A stretch of 64,000 nt of DNA from NCBI RefSeq assembly GCF_000620645.1, contig NZ_JIAV01000014.1, positions 1 through 64,000 on the forward strand, written 5' to 3'. The position numbers and the translations under genes are program-made. The DNA comes from Nocardioides sp. URHA0032. Its GTDB lineage: Bacteria > Actinomycetota > Actinomycetes > Propionibacteriales > Nocardioidaceae. The notes under the pieces were generated by a model, which saw only the letters and a list, made by a program, of their open reading frames with translations, ran no database searches and had not been told where the DNA came from. Shown piece after piece: positions 38,001-48,992 of this stretch; position 1 is the stretch's first letter; every line of letters starts with the position of its first letter.

Positions 38001-39089
38001 ACCGTGTCGTCCGCGGGAGCCACGCCGACCGGCACGATCACGTGCGACGACGGCACACCGGCCGACGTCGTCCTGGCGTCCGGCGCGACTACCTGCACCG
38101 TGGGCCCGTTCGCCACGAGCGGCACCAAGACGGTCACGCTCACCTACTCCGGTGACGCCAACACCGAGGCCGGCAGCACCACCGTCGCCATCGCGGTGAC
38201 CGCGCCCGGAGGGGGCGGCTCGACCCCGGTCGACACCACGGTGTCCGGCCAGGCCGACCCGATCACCTGGGGCAACGCCGGCAGCGTCCACGTGACGGTG
38301 ACCTCGACCAAGGCGACCACCGGCACGGTGACGCTGTCCGAGGGCGACAGTGTCCTCGGTAGCGCAGGCGTGGCCACTGACGGCACCGCCGACGTGGTCG
38401 TCCCGGCGAAGTCGCTCGCGGCCGGCAGCCACGTGCTGACGCTCCGGTACAGCGGCGACGCGAAGAACAACGCGTCCACGGGTCCGGTCACGGTCGAGGT
38501 GATCAAGACCTCGTCCACGACCACGGTCACCGTCGACCCGGCCTCGGTCACGGTCCACCAGGGCAAGGTCACCGTGACCGCCCAGGTGAGCTCGCCGGCC
38601 GGCGTACCCGGTGGCTCGGTGGAGTTCGCCGCCGACGGCCTGGTCGTGGCGACCGTCCCGGTGGGTACCGACGGCACCGCGACCGCGCAGATCGGCCCGT
38701 TCGACACGGTCCGCACGCACGACGTCACCGCCCGCTACACCGGGGACGACTCGACCACCGGCTCACAGGCCAGTGGGTCGGTCACCGTCACCCGGGCGAC
38801 GCCGAAGCTGACCGTGGACCGCAGCCCCGACACGGTCGTGCAGAAGGAGACCCGGGTGGTCCTGGACGTGGCCGTGGCCGCGCCCGGCCAGGTGGTCACG
38901 GGCGACGTCAAGGTCACCGGTGCCCCGGGCGGCACGATCCTGGCGACGCTCTCGGGCGGCTCCGTGAGGATCAAGCTGCCGGTCTTCACCAAGAACGGCA
39001 AGGTGACCCTCGAGGTGACCTACCTGGGCAGCGCGGACAACCAGAAGGTCTCGAAGGAGATCAGCTTCGTGGTGCTGAAGAAGGGCTGA
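32067..39089 (+). CDS. Secreted multidomain ExeM/NucH-type endonuclease fused to 5'-nucleotidase with Ig-like repeats
   Basis: 2340 residues. GTG 32067 was chosen for the AAAGG 8 bases upstream and a clean signal peptide ending AAPAQA (about 36). Order: two lamin-tail domains (about 38-150, 228-360, each with DYVEVYN or DYVEIQN), an OB-like domain (about 410-520), an endonuclease/exonuclease/phosphatase domain (about 701-1092; KIATFNMLNYF, VFMTGDYNAYSHEDP, RASDHNPEIIG), a metallophosphatase/5'-nucleotidase domain (about 1115-1425; VLASNDFHGRI, AGDLIGG, AGNHEFDKGYRDL, SGHTHLKYNH) and its C-terminal domain (about 1478-1640; LGNLVAEI, NPGGLRADL). Six beta-sandwich Ig-like repeats (about 1760-2340) complete it. 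No LPxTG, so probably secreted. Expected action: extracellular DNA or RNA to nucleosides plus phosphate. Confidence 0.92.
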   Translation: MSTAPSTPLRRLGLLALVLAVVLSPLALLAAPAQAAGSTGLVISEVFGANAAAAAYNQDYVEVYNPTASAISLAGKSVQYRSATGTAASSKVDLPSILLPAGGHFLVGGASTTPTTAATITPDAANTGMNLSGTAGVVVLANSQTLLSLPAATDPSTFPAAVIDLVGYGTTATLYETSKAPAPTTSGTPPKPVLNRAGNGATDTDNNGTDFSTAATGTPQVCDCIAPTALKITEIYTEGGRTGAAYDHDYVEIQNTSGSTLTMTGLSLQYRAPGATGTATKLVDLTGSMAANTYDVVQLGTDGAAGAPVADVQYDLSSTGPNLDSAGGTLFVAKRTSDYDPGTGAVTADQFRADLVGWGSGNTFETAAADSSTVTPAKAITRLAGGTDTDDNSADLNVLDPTPNGAPAIPELTIAEIQGTGATTPMPNAIVETQGLVTASYGTGATDFKGFYLQTGGPETTPDASDAIFVFMGSKTSPAVGTSVSVTGRVSEFSGMTELTPSTAGDVTTLASALPAVVPGTRLPGTDCTAAAADCLTGAALAAEREKHEGELYQPTDPFTVTDGYDGSPWADSGSSNFGEIGLAANSTKPLYLSVDLVNPRDDLAAFNANEAFNEAHAITLSDAQSGTASTSAAFPWMTKDHTVRVGAAVTFPEPVVLDYRNSAWNLQPIHPVTAGDTGEGKVSIEQDRPAAPDDVLGTTGNVKIATFNMLNYFVHDAQSWASLPDDAAGHDRHCTYYTERSGSTAPGNRVTANTCSWTDTRGVVPPASPVVDGGLGPRGAAQKCNCADLSDPNADFERQQAKEILAINTMDADVMSLEEVENPIKLGYGGVTPTAADRDIAVAHLVDVLNQAWSAGHGGEDTVANPRWAFVPSPRPEAQPTIAEQDAIRSAFIYNPRKIETVGRSEILVNSAPFRNAREPLAQAFKRVGGNRDDGFVVIVNHLKSKSAPQDPTTVVGTDNDDAGKGAGYYNGDRVRQARALAAFADSVSQDKGIPAVFMTGDYNAYSHEDPVQTLEAAGWHNLEPQNGEASYSFAGLAGSLDHVFANDAAVGMVSGQTVWPINANEPVYYEYSRYNYDLTQFYDGTVPFRASDHNPEIIGVDAPVNPPLEDVDTVQVLASNDFHGRILDDPASAAAGAAAMAGAVKGLRADNPNTLFAMAGDLIGGSTFESFIAKDKPTIDAMNEAGLDVSSAGNHEFDKGYRDLIDRVMKPYDATDNKYGGANWPYLAANVRLKSDGSYALKSDRADHGYDHSDGATWWKTLDDGHTVGFIGAVTEDLPSLVAPSALEEVDVTPIVAEVNAAADRLKGPGGCGSDDGCDLVIELVHEGAATPALSSLTDGSKFAQIVNGANENVDAIVSGHTHLKYNHKLPVEAWATEDRAVTERPVVSAGQYGSYLNQLEFDFEPGTDNLLDVRQHVLAMKDYDPDSATQDIVADAVDNANVQGQVSLGSEDGPFQRARRQDPATSTVVENRGGESTLGNLVAEIQRWKTGAEIGFMNPGGLRADLMGSGSYPSDITYRQAADVQPFANTLMTADLTGAQIKTVLEQQWQRDPDGNVPSRPFLRLGTSKGFQFSYDPTRPEGDRITGMWLDGDPLDAATTYRVSATNFLFEGGDNFRGLIAGTHQQDTGFSDLQATVDYLAAHPTVSPDFGQHAVDVQVTSATPGGGYGTGDTVTLDVASLAMTGDQVQSDTQDTAVRVYDGSDPVGPAAAVDNTLRSLPDDEAGTAHVTFTVPAGVTGPTTTFLLEGDRTGTAFPISIPTRDNRTATTVSADDAAVTYGESGDLAITVAPAAATGTVTVKDGSTVLGTATLAGGEATYTLAAGSLEPGDHTLSLAYGGDATYAPSTSPVDVTVSKATPTVDAAASPATVAPGETSTVQVQVSATGSTPTGTVTCSAPGMTDVDATLSGGEASCEVGPWTTAGDRTVTVDYSGDGHTASGRTTETVSVARVAPTVSALANPTTVTQGTGTSDVSVTVSSAGATPTGTITCDDGTPADVVLASGATTCTVGPFATSGTKTVTLTYSGDANTEAGSTTVAIAVTAPGGGGSTPVDTTVSGQADPITWGNAGSVHVTVTSTKATTGTVTLSEGDSVLGSAGVATDGTADVVVPAKSLAAGSHVLTLRYSGDAKNNASTGPVTVEVIKTSSTTTVTVDPASVTVHQGKVTVTAQVSSPAGVPGGSVEFAADGLVVATVPVGTDGTATAQIGPFDTVRTHDVTARYTGDDSTTGSQASGSVTVTRATPKLTVDRSPDTVVQKETRVVLDVAVAAPGQVVTGDVKVTGAPGGTILATLSGGSVRIKLPVFTKNGKVTLEVTYLGSADNQKVSKEISFVVLKKG

Positions 39090-39104
39090 CCGGCGGTCGG
39101 TTAC

Positions 39105-39145
39105 GCCACCGGCCCGTCGTCCTCGAGACGGCGGGCCGGTGGCGT
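39105..39145. terminator. Terminator hairpin after the nuclease gene
   Basis: A 13-bp perfect stem (39105-39117 with 39133-39145), GC-rich with a 15-base loop that can pair further, begins 15 bases after the stop codon at 39089. There is no T-tract, as usual for actinobacterial terminators. It could also serve the convergent small gene ending at 39220. Confidence 0.75.
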
Positions 39146-39219
39146 TCTGGTGGGCGTGCGCCCTCCGCCCACCAAGACACGCCCCACCCAGCCAACATCG
39201 ACGCCTCAGCGCCACGGCC

Positions 39220-39387
39220 TCAGTGCGGTCCGGACTGCCAGTCCCGTCCGGTGACCATGCCTCCCTCGACCCGTGTCCGGATCGTGTCGGGTGAGAGCCA
39301 CGCCTTCCGGCGACTGGGTCGGATGCTGCGATAGGCGCCCCAGCCGACGACCCCCGTGACGATCAGTCCCAACACCCATGCCCACAT
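39220..39387 (-). CDS. Small membrane protein of unknown function (55 aa)
   Basis: Start ATG 39387 with GAGGAGG 5 bases upstream; longer frames lack a ribosome binding site. MWAWVLGLIVTGVVGWGAYR is one transmembrane helix, followed by a basic segment SIRPSRRKAW and a polar tail with DTIRTRVEGG and RDWQSGPH. It is not recognised as a named family. It stands alone between the LuxR gene and the nuclease, convergent to the latter. Confidence 0.6.
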   Translation of the reverse strand: MWAWVLGLIVTGVVGWGAYRSIRPSRRKAWLSPDTIRTRVEGGMVTGRDWQSGPH

Positions 39388-39496
39388 GGCGTCCTCCTCA
39401 GCTCGGCAGAGTTCTTGGTACCCGCAGACTGACGCTGAGCGGGGCACTGCGACATAGGGCGATCGCCCTATTCGAGACACTCAGGCTCGGTGGCGC

Positions 39497-42400
39497 TCAC
39501 ACCAAGCCGGCTCGGTGGGCGATGGCCGCGGCCTCTCCACGGTTGGCGACGCCGAGCTTGGCGAGGATGTTCGAGACGTGCACCGACGCGGTCTTCGGGG
39601 AGATCACCAGCGTGGTCGCGATCACCGGATTCGATGCGCCTTCGGCCACCAGTCGGAGCACGTCGAGCTCCCGCGGGGTCAGCCCCAGACCCGTGCCCGA
39701 GTGGGACGCGCTGGCGTGCATCCGGAGGTGGGCCGCGCGAGCCACGGTCGCCGCCTCCTCGGAGAGCGGTCGAGCGCCGAGCTGCTCGGCGATGTCGTGC
39801 GCCTCGCGGAGCAGAACACCTGCTTCGTCCGTCCGACCAGCAGCTGCGAACGCTGCGCCGGTCCGGACCAGAGCGGTTGCCAGCGGGAACGGGCGGTTGA
39901 CCTTGCGCCAGGCGTCGACGACGCCCGCCCACAGCTCGGGGGTGTCGACACGGCCGCGTCGTTCGAGGTCCGCGAGCGCGTGCGCCGCGTAGGCGTGGTC
40001 CTGACGGTTCCGAGGCGGCACGAGGGACAGGAGGTGCTGGATGCGTTGGATCACCCAGTCCCCGTCGGAGGTGGCGGGGTCCGTCCCTGAGGCGGCGAGC
40101 TCTGCCTCGACCCGGGCGGCCACCCACAGCAGCAGGTGAACGAACCCGGGATAGGTGGCGAGCCGGTCGTCTCCGAGCACCGCGGCCAGGTGCACGCGGG
40201 CGGAGGCAAGGTGGCCCAGGCGGGCCTCGATGTCGGCGTCGGTGAGACATACGGCGAGCAGGTCGTTGAGGTCCGGGTCGACGAGCGATTCCCCTGTGGG
40301 TCGTGGCGGCTCACCGTCTGCCCGGTTCAGGTGGCCGTCGCGCCATACCGAGAGGTGGTCCGCGAGCCGCCTCGCTTCCCCGAGCACCCACTCCGGCAGG
40401 TCCTCGCCGAGCACCAGTGCCAGGGCCGCCTGGGCTTCGTCCCACCGGCCGAGCTCGATCAGAGTGTCCGCATGGTTCAGGTGGGCGATCCCCCACCACC
40501 CCGACAGCGGGCCGGGACGGTCACCGCCGAGGATTGTCAGAAGCCGGTGGATGATGTCGAGCGAGTCTTCCCCGCACAGCTTCTGAACGTCCACCAGGCA
40601 CTGGAGTACCTCCGCGTGGACGAAGAGGTCATCAGCGAGCTCGCCGGCCGCCACCGCCTGCTGCGCCTCTCTCGCGGCGGCCGCGGTCTCACCCAAGCGG
40701 GCGTCGCTGTGCGCGGCGCCGGCGAGGGCCCGAGCGAGGAGCTCGGGGCGACCCAGGGCGTCGGCGACCGCGACCGCCTGCTGCGCGGCCGACGCGGCCA
40801 GCTCCATCTGTCCGAGCCTGCGGTGCGCGTCGGTTGCCTCCAGGCACGCCAGCATCGCGTCCTCGCTCGGCGGGTCCATCGAGACGTCGGCGACGCATGC
40901 GAGCAGCTCGTCGGGCGAGAGGCGTTCGGGGCTGGAGGCGCGGGTCCGGTGCCAGAGCAGCCGATGCATGGCCTTGCGGTGCGGTGAGGCGTCCGCTGGC
41001 ATCGCCCTGGCGGAGACGTCGATGAGCCGCTGAGCTTCCTCAACCGGCCCCAACGTCAGGTACGTCGCCCACCCCGCGTCGCCGTACACGTCGACAAGGT
41101 TGGTGCCGGTCAGCGCCTCCGCGTCCTGGACAGCGGGCCAGATCTCGGTGGCCTGCACGAGCAGCTGCTTCTGTTCCGCGTACGCCGAGAGTCGCTGGGC
41201 AGCGTCGGCCGCGCGCACGTAGGCCACCAGCGTTCCGGCGGCGTCGCCGGCCCCCTTCCGGTGCCGCGCGGCGGCAATGAGCGGACCCAGGCCGGCGGGG
41301 TTGTCCCCGAGCACACCACTCCACCGCCGGTGCAGCGCCCTCTCGGCCTGCGGAAGGATCCGTGCCAGGGCCGCCTCGCGGAGCAGCTCATGTCGGAACC
41401 TGACGATGTCGCCCCGGCGGACCAGGACGCCGGCGGAGACCGTCGCGGCGAACGCCGCATCGAAATCTTGGACCTCTGGGACGGCTGAGGCGAGCTCGTC
41501 AGCTGACGCCGCGAATGCGGCGACCGCTGCCGCGTCGACGACAGCGCGGCCGTCAGGCGAGAGTCGGGCGAGTCGATGGCCGAGGAGCCGGTCCGCGAGT
41601 CCGCCGACGTCGGCGAGGTCGGCGTCGACGACCTCCTCGACCAGGAGGGGGATGCCACCGGTGATCTCGGTCATCCGTGCCAGCTCGGTCTCCGATGGGC
41701 GGGCGCCCTGGCGTAGCGCGGCCACCTGGGTCGCGATCTCCTCGGCCGAGAGGCGGAGGAGCTCGAGGCGTAGCCCGTGGCGGAGGCTGGTCAGCTCGGC
41801 GACGAGGGGTTGGCAGTTGGTGAAGGCCGGGTCGTCGGTGCGGGCACTGAGGAGGAGCAGGATGCGTTCATCGCGCAGCGAGCGGGCCAGGAAGTCGAGG
41901 AGGTCGCGGCTGGTCTCGTCGGCCCAGTGCACGTCCTCGACGACGATCACCAGCAACCGGGCGCGGCCGGCGTCTCGCAGGAGCCGGGCGACGACGTCGA
42001 AGAGCTGGGCTTGTGACGGGACCGGTGCGTCGGGGTTGCTGGCATCCCCTGCGACGGCGAACCTGGGCACAAGGGCGCCGATGGCGAGCTGTCCGCTGGC
42101 TCCGGCGAGGCGCCCCATTCGCGGCCCCAGGATCCGGTGGAGGTCTTCGAGTACTTCGCGGATAGGGGCAAGCGGCAAGGTGCCGGCGGCGCCGACCGAG
42201 CAGCTGCCCCAGCCGACTTGCGCGCGGTTTCGCTGGAGCCTGGCCGACACTTCGTCCAGGAGGCGGGTCTTCCCGATCCCGGCCTCGCCGAGCACCACCG
42301 CAACCCGGGGTCTGCCGGCCGCCGCGTCAGCCGCCAACCTCAGCAGGTCCGCGAGTGGCGCGTCGCGGCCCACCATCGGAACGGAACGCAGCCCCGCCAT
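39497..42400 (-). CDS. Large ATP-binding LuxR-family transcriptional regulator (LAL type)
   Basis: 967 residues from ATG 42400. An AAA/STAND ATPase lies at the N-terminus: Walker A GEAGIGKT at 38-45 and Walker B LLVIVVEDVHWAD near 150. A long alpha-helical, TPR-like region follows, and a LuxR helix-turn-helix ends the protein (about 900-965: LTPRELDVLRLVAEGASNPV, then SPKTASVHVSNILAKL). LAL regulators respond to ligands such as maltose or nucleotides and activate nearby genes. No obvious target adjoins it. The start is moderately uncertain; GTG 42436 is in frame. Confidence 0.92.
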   Translation of the reverse strand: MAGLRSVPMVGRDAPLADLLRLAADAAAGRPRVAVVLGEAGIGKTRLLDEVSARLQRNRAQVGWGSCSVGAAGTLPLAPIREVLEDLHRILGPRMGRLAGASGQLAIGALVPRFAVAGDASNPDAPVPSQAQLFDVVARLLRDAGRARLLVIVVEDVHWADETSRDLLDFLARSLRDERILLLLSARTDDPAFTNCQPLVAELTSLRHGLRLELLRLSAEEIATQVAALRQGARPSETELARMTEITGGIPLLVEEVVDADLADVGGLADRLLGHRLARLSPDGRAVVDAAAVAAFAASADELASAVPEVQDFDAAFAATVSAGVLVRRGDIVRFRHELLREAALARILPQAERALHRRWSGVLGDNPAGLGPLIAAARHRKGAGDAAGTLVAYVRAADAAQRLSAYAEQKQLLVQATEIWPAVQDAEALTGTNLVDVYGDAGWATYLTLGPVEEAQRLIDVSARAMPADASPHRKAMHRLLWHRTRASSPERLSPDELLACVADVSMDPPSEDAMLACLEATDAHRRLGQMELAASAAQQAVAVADALGRPELLARALAGAAHSDARLGETAAAAREAQQAVAAGELADDLFVHAEVLQCLVDVQKLCGEDSLDIIHRLLTILGGDRPGPLSGWWGIAHLNHADTLIELGRWDEAQAALALVLGEDLPEWVLGEARRLADHLSVWRDGHLNRADGEPPRPTGESLVDPDLNDLLAVCLTDADIEARLGHLASARVHLAAVLGDDRLATYPGFVHLLLWVAARVEAELAASGTDPATSDGDWVIQRIQHLLSLVPPRNRQDHAYAAHALADLERRGRVDTPELWAGVVDAWRKVNRPFPLATALVRTGAAFAAAGRTDEAGVLLREAHDIAEQLGARPLSEEAATVARAAHLRMHASASHSGTGLGLTPRELDVLRLVAEGASNPVIATTLVISPKTASVHVSNILAKLGVANRGEAAAIAHRAGLV

Positions 42401-42590
42401 CCGTCCATGCTGGCACCGGCAGACTGATCCCACCACACCGCTGCGCGCGTCCTGGGCGAGTCACTGCAACGTGCCCGGTCAGGTGGGTCCTTCCGCCGCC
42501 TAGTGGGGTGACCAATCCGGCGCGAACGAATGACCGCGGCATGTCTTGAGTGCAACCGTCGTCTGGCCTCGCCGCGCGCCGCTGGCGCAC

Positions 42591-46419
<3,829 letters not shown>

Positions 46420-46546
46420 CAGCACCCCTGTCCACACGTCGAACCGGCAGGTCCCACGTACCGTGGACGGTATCCGTCGGACGAACGTCCCGGCATCACC
46501 AATTGTGGCCTCCGATGACCGTGGCGCACCCCCCTCATGTCCAGGT

Positions 46547-46984
46547 ATGGAACCGGTGCGAAGCGTGGTCGTGTTCGACGCGGCCGACCTACCAGCTGAG
46601 AGCGGGTTCTGGTCGGGCATGCTCGACGGGCACGTCTTTGCCGACGAGACGTTCCACAGCGTGATCGACGCGGCCGGGGAGTGGCGGATCGGTGTCCAGC
46701 TCGCCCCGGAGCACGTCTCCCCTGAGTGGCCCGACGGTGCGCCGCAGCAGGTACACCTGGATCTCCACGTCGAGGACCCGAAGCCGGCGCACGAGCAGGC
46801 GACAAGGCTCGGTGCGCGCCTCCTCCGTGCCGGTGACCTGGACAGCGACGAGGGGCACCAGGTGTACGCCGACCCAGCCGGCCACCCGTTCTGTATCGGC
46901 TGGGGGCATCCCTCCCGAGAGGCCCTGGCGGCGTTTGTTCGCGAGAGGTGGGGTCAGGCGGGAGCGCGACCCGACCGGCCGTGA
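46547..46984 (+). CDS. VOC-superfamily (glyoxalase-like) protein
   Basis: 145 residues from ATG 46547. Two beta-alpha-beta-beta-beta modules are visible: SVVVFDAADLPAESGFWSGM with GEWRIGVQLAP, and QQVHLDLHVEDPKPAHEQAT with GHQVYADPAGHPFCIGW. His in VHLDLHV and Glu/Asp positions could bind metal. The DPAGHPFC ending is typical of glyoxalase-like domain 6. Substrate unknown; many act in antibiotic resistance or dioxygenation. Confidence 0.85.
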   Translation: MEPVRSVVVFDAADLPAESGFWSGMLDGHVFADETFHSVIDAAGEWRIGVQLAPEHVSPEWPDGAPQQVHLDLHVEDPKPAHEQATRLGARLLRAGDLDSDEGHQVYADPAGHPFCIGWGHPSREALAAFVRERWGQAGARPDRP

Positions 46985-47013
46985 GAACAGGGGTGTTCCG
47001 AGAAGGAAGGCCT

Positions 47014-47041
47014 TGTCTTCGAACAGCTGTTCGATTATCAT
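47014..47041 (+). promoter_or_regulatory. Promoter with perfect LexA SOS box
   Basis: TCGAAC-AGCT-GTTCGA (47019-47034) is an exact match to the actinobacterial LexA consensus TCGAACnnnnGTTCGA. It lies between TTGTCT (47014-47019) and TATCAT (47036-47041), spaced 16 bases, so LexA would cover the core promoter. The predicted transcription start coincides with the ATG at 47048. Confidence 0.85.
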
Positions 47042-47047
47042 GGAGGG

Positions 47048-48460
47048 ATGGAGCTCTCGATCAGCTATCTCGCACCGGCCGGCGTGCTGGCCGAGGCCGA
47101 GGCTGCCCTGGTCGAGCGTCGTGCGGCGCAGGTGAAGGACCTGCTGCTCGTGCTCCAGTGGGCGGACCTGCACGGCGGTGACCCGCAGCTGGTGCCGGGT
47201 GCGGTGCCGGCCCGGTTCGGAGGTGATCGGCTGGTCGGGCTCGGCGGCGACGGGACCCCGCTGGTCCAGGACCTCTGCATCCACGAGCTGGCGATCGCCC
47301 GGCACACTCACCCGGCCTCGACCCGCTCGACCATGGCGGACGCGCTCGACCTCCGGCACCGGCTCCCCCACGTCTGGGCGCAGGTCCTCGAGCTCACCTG
47401 CGAGCCGTGGGTGGCCTGCAAGGTCGCGCGGATGTCGCGGCGGCTCGACCGGCAGCAGGTGCAGCTCGTCGACCTGGCTGTCGCCGAGGCGATCGGCGGA
47501 CAGTCACCCGGCCGGGTGCTCGCGGTCGCCGAGGCCAAGGTGATCGAGGCCGACGCCGCGGGGCACGCCACGCGACTGGAGGAGGAGCGCCGGCGGCGCG
47601 GAGTGTGGCTGGGCCGCACCGACCTCGAGACCGGCACGCGAACCGTGGTCGCCCGGGTGGAGCCCGGCGACGCCGTCTGGGTCGACGCGACCGTCGAGCG
47701 CGTTGTCGACGCGCTCCTCGCCCGGCCCGACATCGTGAGAGCGCACCACCCCGACCTGCCCGCGGCCCTCGACGACCTCACCCACGACGAGCTGCGCGCG
47801 ATCGCGTTCGGCTGGCTCGCGCGGCCCGACGACGTCCACGACCTCCTGGCCGGCGACACCGAGGTCCGGCGCAGGCCGCACCACCGCGCGGTCGTCTACC
47901 TGCACCTGCACGAGAGTGCGCTCTCCGCCACCTCCGACGGCGTCGCCCGCGTCGAGCGCCTCGGCCCGATGCTGCTCGAGCAGGTGACCCGGCTGCTCGG
48001 CCACGCCCAGGTGACCCTCAAGCCGGTCATCGACCTCGGCGAGCGCACGAGCGTCAACGCCTACGAGTTCCCGGCGCGGGTCTCCGAGCGCACCCGGCTG
48101 CGCTGCGTCGGCGACGTGTTCCCGTACGCCGTCGGCACGGCGACGATGTCCGGCCGGTACGACGACGACCACGCCGTTCCGTACGATCCGGGCGGTCCAC
48201 CGGGCCAGACCGGGGACCACAACGACGCCCCGCTCTCCCGTTCCCACCACCGGGCCAAGACCCATCGCCGCGGCTACCGGGTCAGGCAGGTCGATGCCGG
48301 CACCTACGTGTGGACCACGCCCCACGGCCTGCGTCGTCTCGTCGACCCCACCGGCACCCACGACCTCTGCGAGCTCGAGGCGTGGCGGCTCGAGCACGCC
48401 GACGAGCTCGACGCGGTCATCGAGCACCTTCACGACGAGCTGGTCGCGCCCGTCGCCTGA
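47048..48460 (+). CDS. DUF222 HNH-type protein under SOS control
   Basis: 470 residues. The DUF222 helical region spans about 20-330 (RRAAQVKDLLLVLQWADLHG near the start). The C-terminal HNH-like domain differs from the copy at 5 kb: DHAVPYDPGGPPGQTGDHND, then LSRSHHRAKTHRRGY, providing His, Asn and His ligands. In M. tuberculosis, 13E12/DUF222 genes with similar SOS boxes (Rv0336, Rv0515) belong to the LexA regulon, which supports the promoter assignment. The start is probably leaderless; GGAGGG ends one base before the ATG, too close to work as a ribosome binding site. Its end overlaps the convergent STAS gene by 31 bases. Confidence 0.9.
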   Translation: MELSISYLAPAGVLAEAEAALVERRAAQVKDLLLVLQWADLHGGDPQLVPGAVPARFGGDRLVGLGGDGTPLVQDLCIHELAIARHTHPASTRSTMADALDLRHRLPHVWAQVLELTCEPWVACKVARMSRRLDRQQVQLVDLAVAEAIGGQSPGRVLAVAEAKVIEADAAGHATRLEEERRRRGVWLGRTDLETGTRTVVARVEPGDAVWVDATVERVVDALLARPDIVRAHHPDLPAALDDLTHDELRAIAFGWLARPDDVHDLLAGDTEVRRRPHHRAVVYLHLHESALSATSDGVARVERLGPMLLEQVTRLLGHAQVTLKPVIDLGERTSVNAYEFPARVSERTRLRCVGDVFPYAVGTATMSGRYDDDHAVPYDPGGPPGQTGDHNDAPLSRSHHRAKTHRRGYRVRQVDAGTYVWTTPHGLRRLVDPTGTHDLCELEAWRLEHADELDAVIEHLHDELVAPVA

Positions 48461-48840
48461 TCAGTCCCGGACGCGGCACGCTCGGCGGTCGCGGCGTCCA
48501 GCGATCCGAAGACCCGCAGCACGTGCACGAGCCCGGTCAGGGCCAGCACCCGCCGCACGGGTCCCTCGGGGCAGACGACGGCGAACGAGCCGCGCAACCC
48601 GCGGGCCTGCCGCTGCGCACGCACCAGCGTGCCCAGCCCGGACGAGTCCATGAACGTCAGGCCCGTCAGGTCCACGACCAGGTGCACCTGACCGGCATCG
48701 ACCAGCAGCTCGCTCAGCGCGGCCCGCAGCTTCGCGGTCGTGAGCACGTCGAGCTCGCCCTCGAGGCGGAGCAGGCAGTACGAGCCGAGGTCCTCCACCG
48801 ACAGCGAGAACAGCTCGTCTCCGGCCAGCGCTGACGCCAC
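48430..48840 (-). CDS. STAS-domain anti-sigma factor antagonist
   Basis: 136 residues from GTG 48840 (GTG 48846 is possible). The single STAS domain (about 10-110) has LLRLEGELDVLTTAKLRAAL, VVDLTGLTFMDSSGLGTLVR with the phosphorylatable Ser in DSSG, and RGSFAVVCPEGPVRRVLALT. Such proteins bind and release an anti-sigma kinase of the RsbW type. No partner kinase or sigma factor is nearby. A 31-base tail-to-tail overlap with the DUF222 gene means the last ten codons are read on both strands. Confidence 0.92.
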   Translation of the reverse strand: MASALAGDELFSLSVEDLGSYCLLRLEGELDVLTTAKLRAALSELLVDAGQVHLVVDLTGLTFMDSSGLGTLVRAQRQARGLRGSFAVVCPEGPVRRVLALTGLVHVLRVFGSLDAATAERAASGTDQATGATSSS

Positions 48841-48992
48841 ACTCACCCCCGTGCAAACCGCGGCCGCTCGGCCTCGGATGGTCGGCGTCGACGTACCCCG
48901 TCCGGCGCCGCGCCACACCTGCCCGGCAACGAAGCGGTCACGACTCGCCGCTCACCCACCCGGTCCGGCGCCGTCTCCCCCACACTCTGCTC

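Noticed and set aside
31791..38720. Two long minus-strand frames (1216 and 1025 codons) under the nuclease gene
   Set aside because: Opposite strand to the multidomain enzyme, without ribosome binding sites or motifs; rich in Arg/Gly/Val as expected from a mirror frame.
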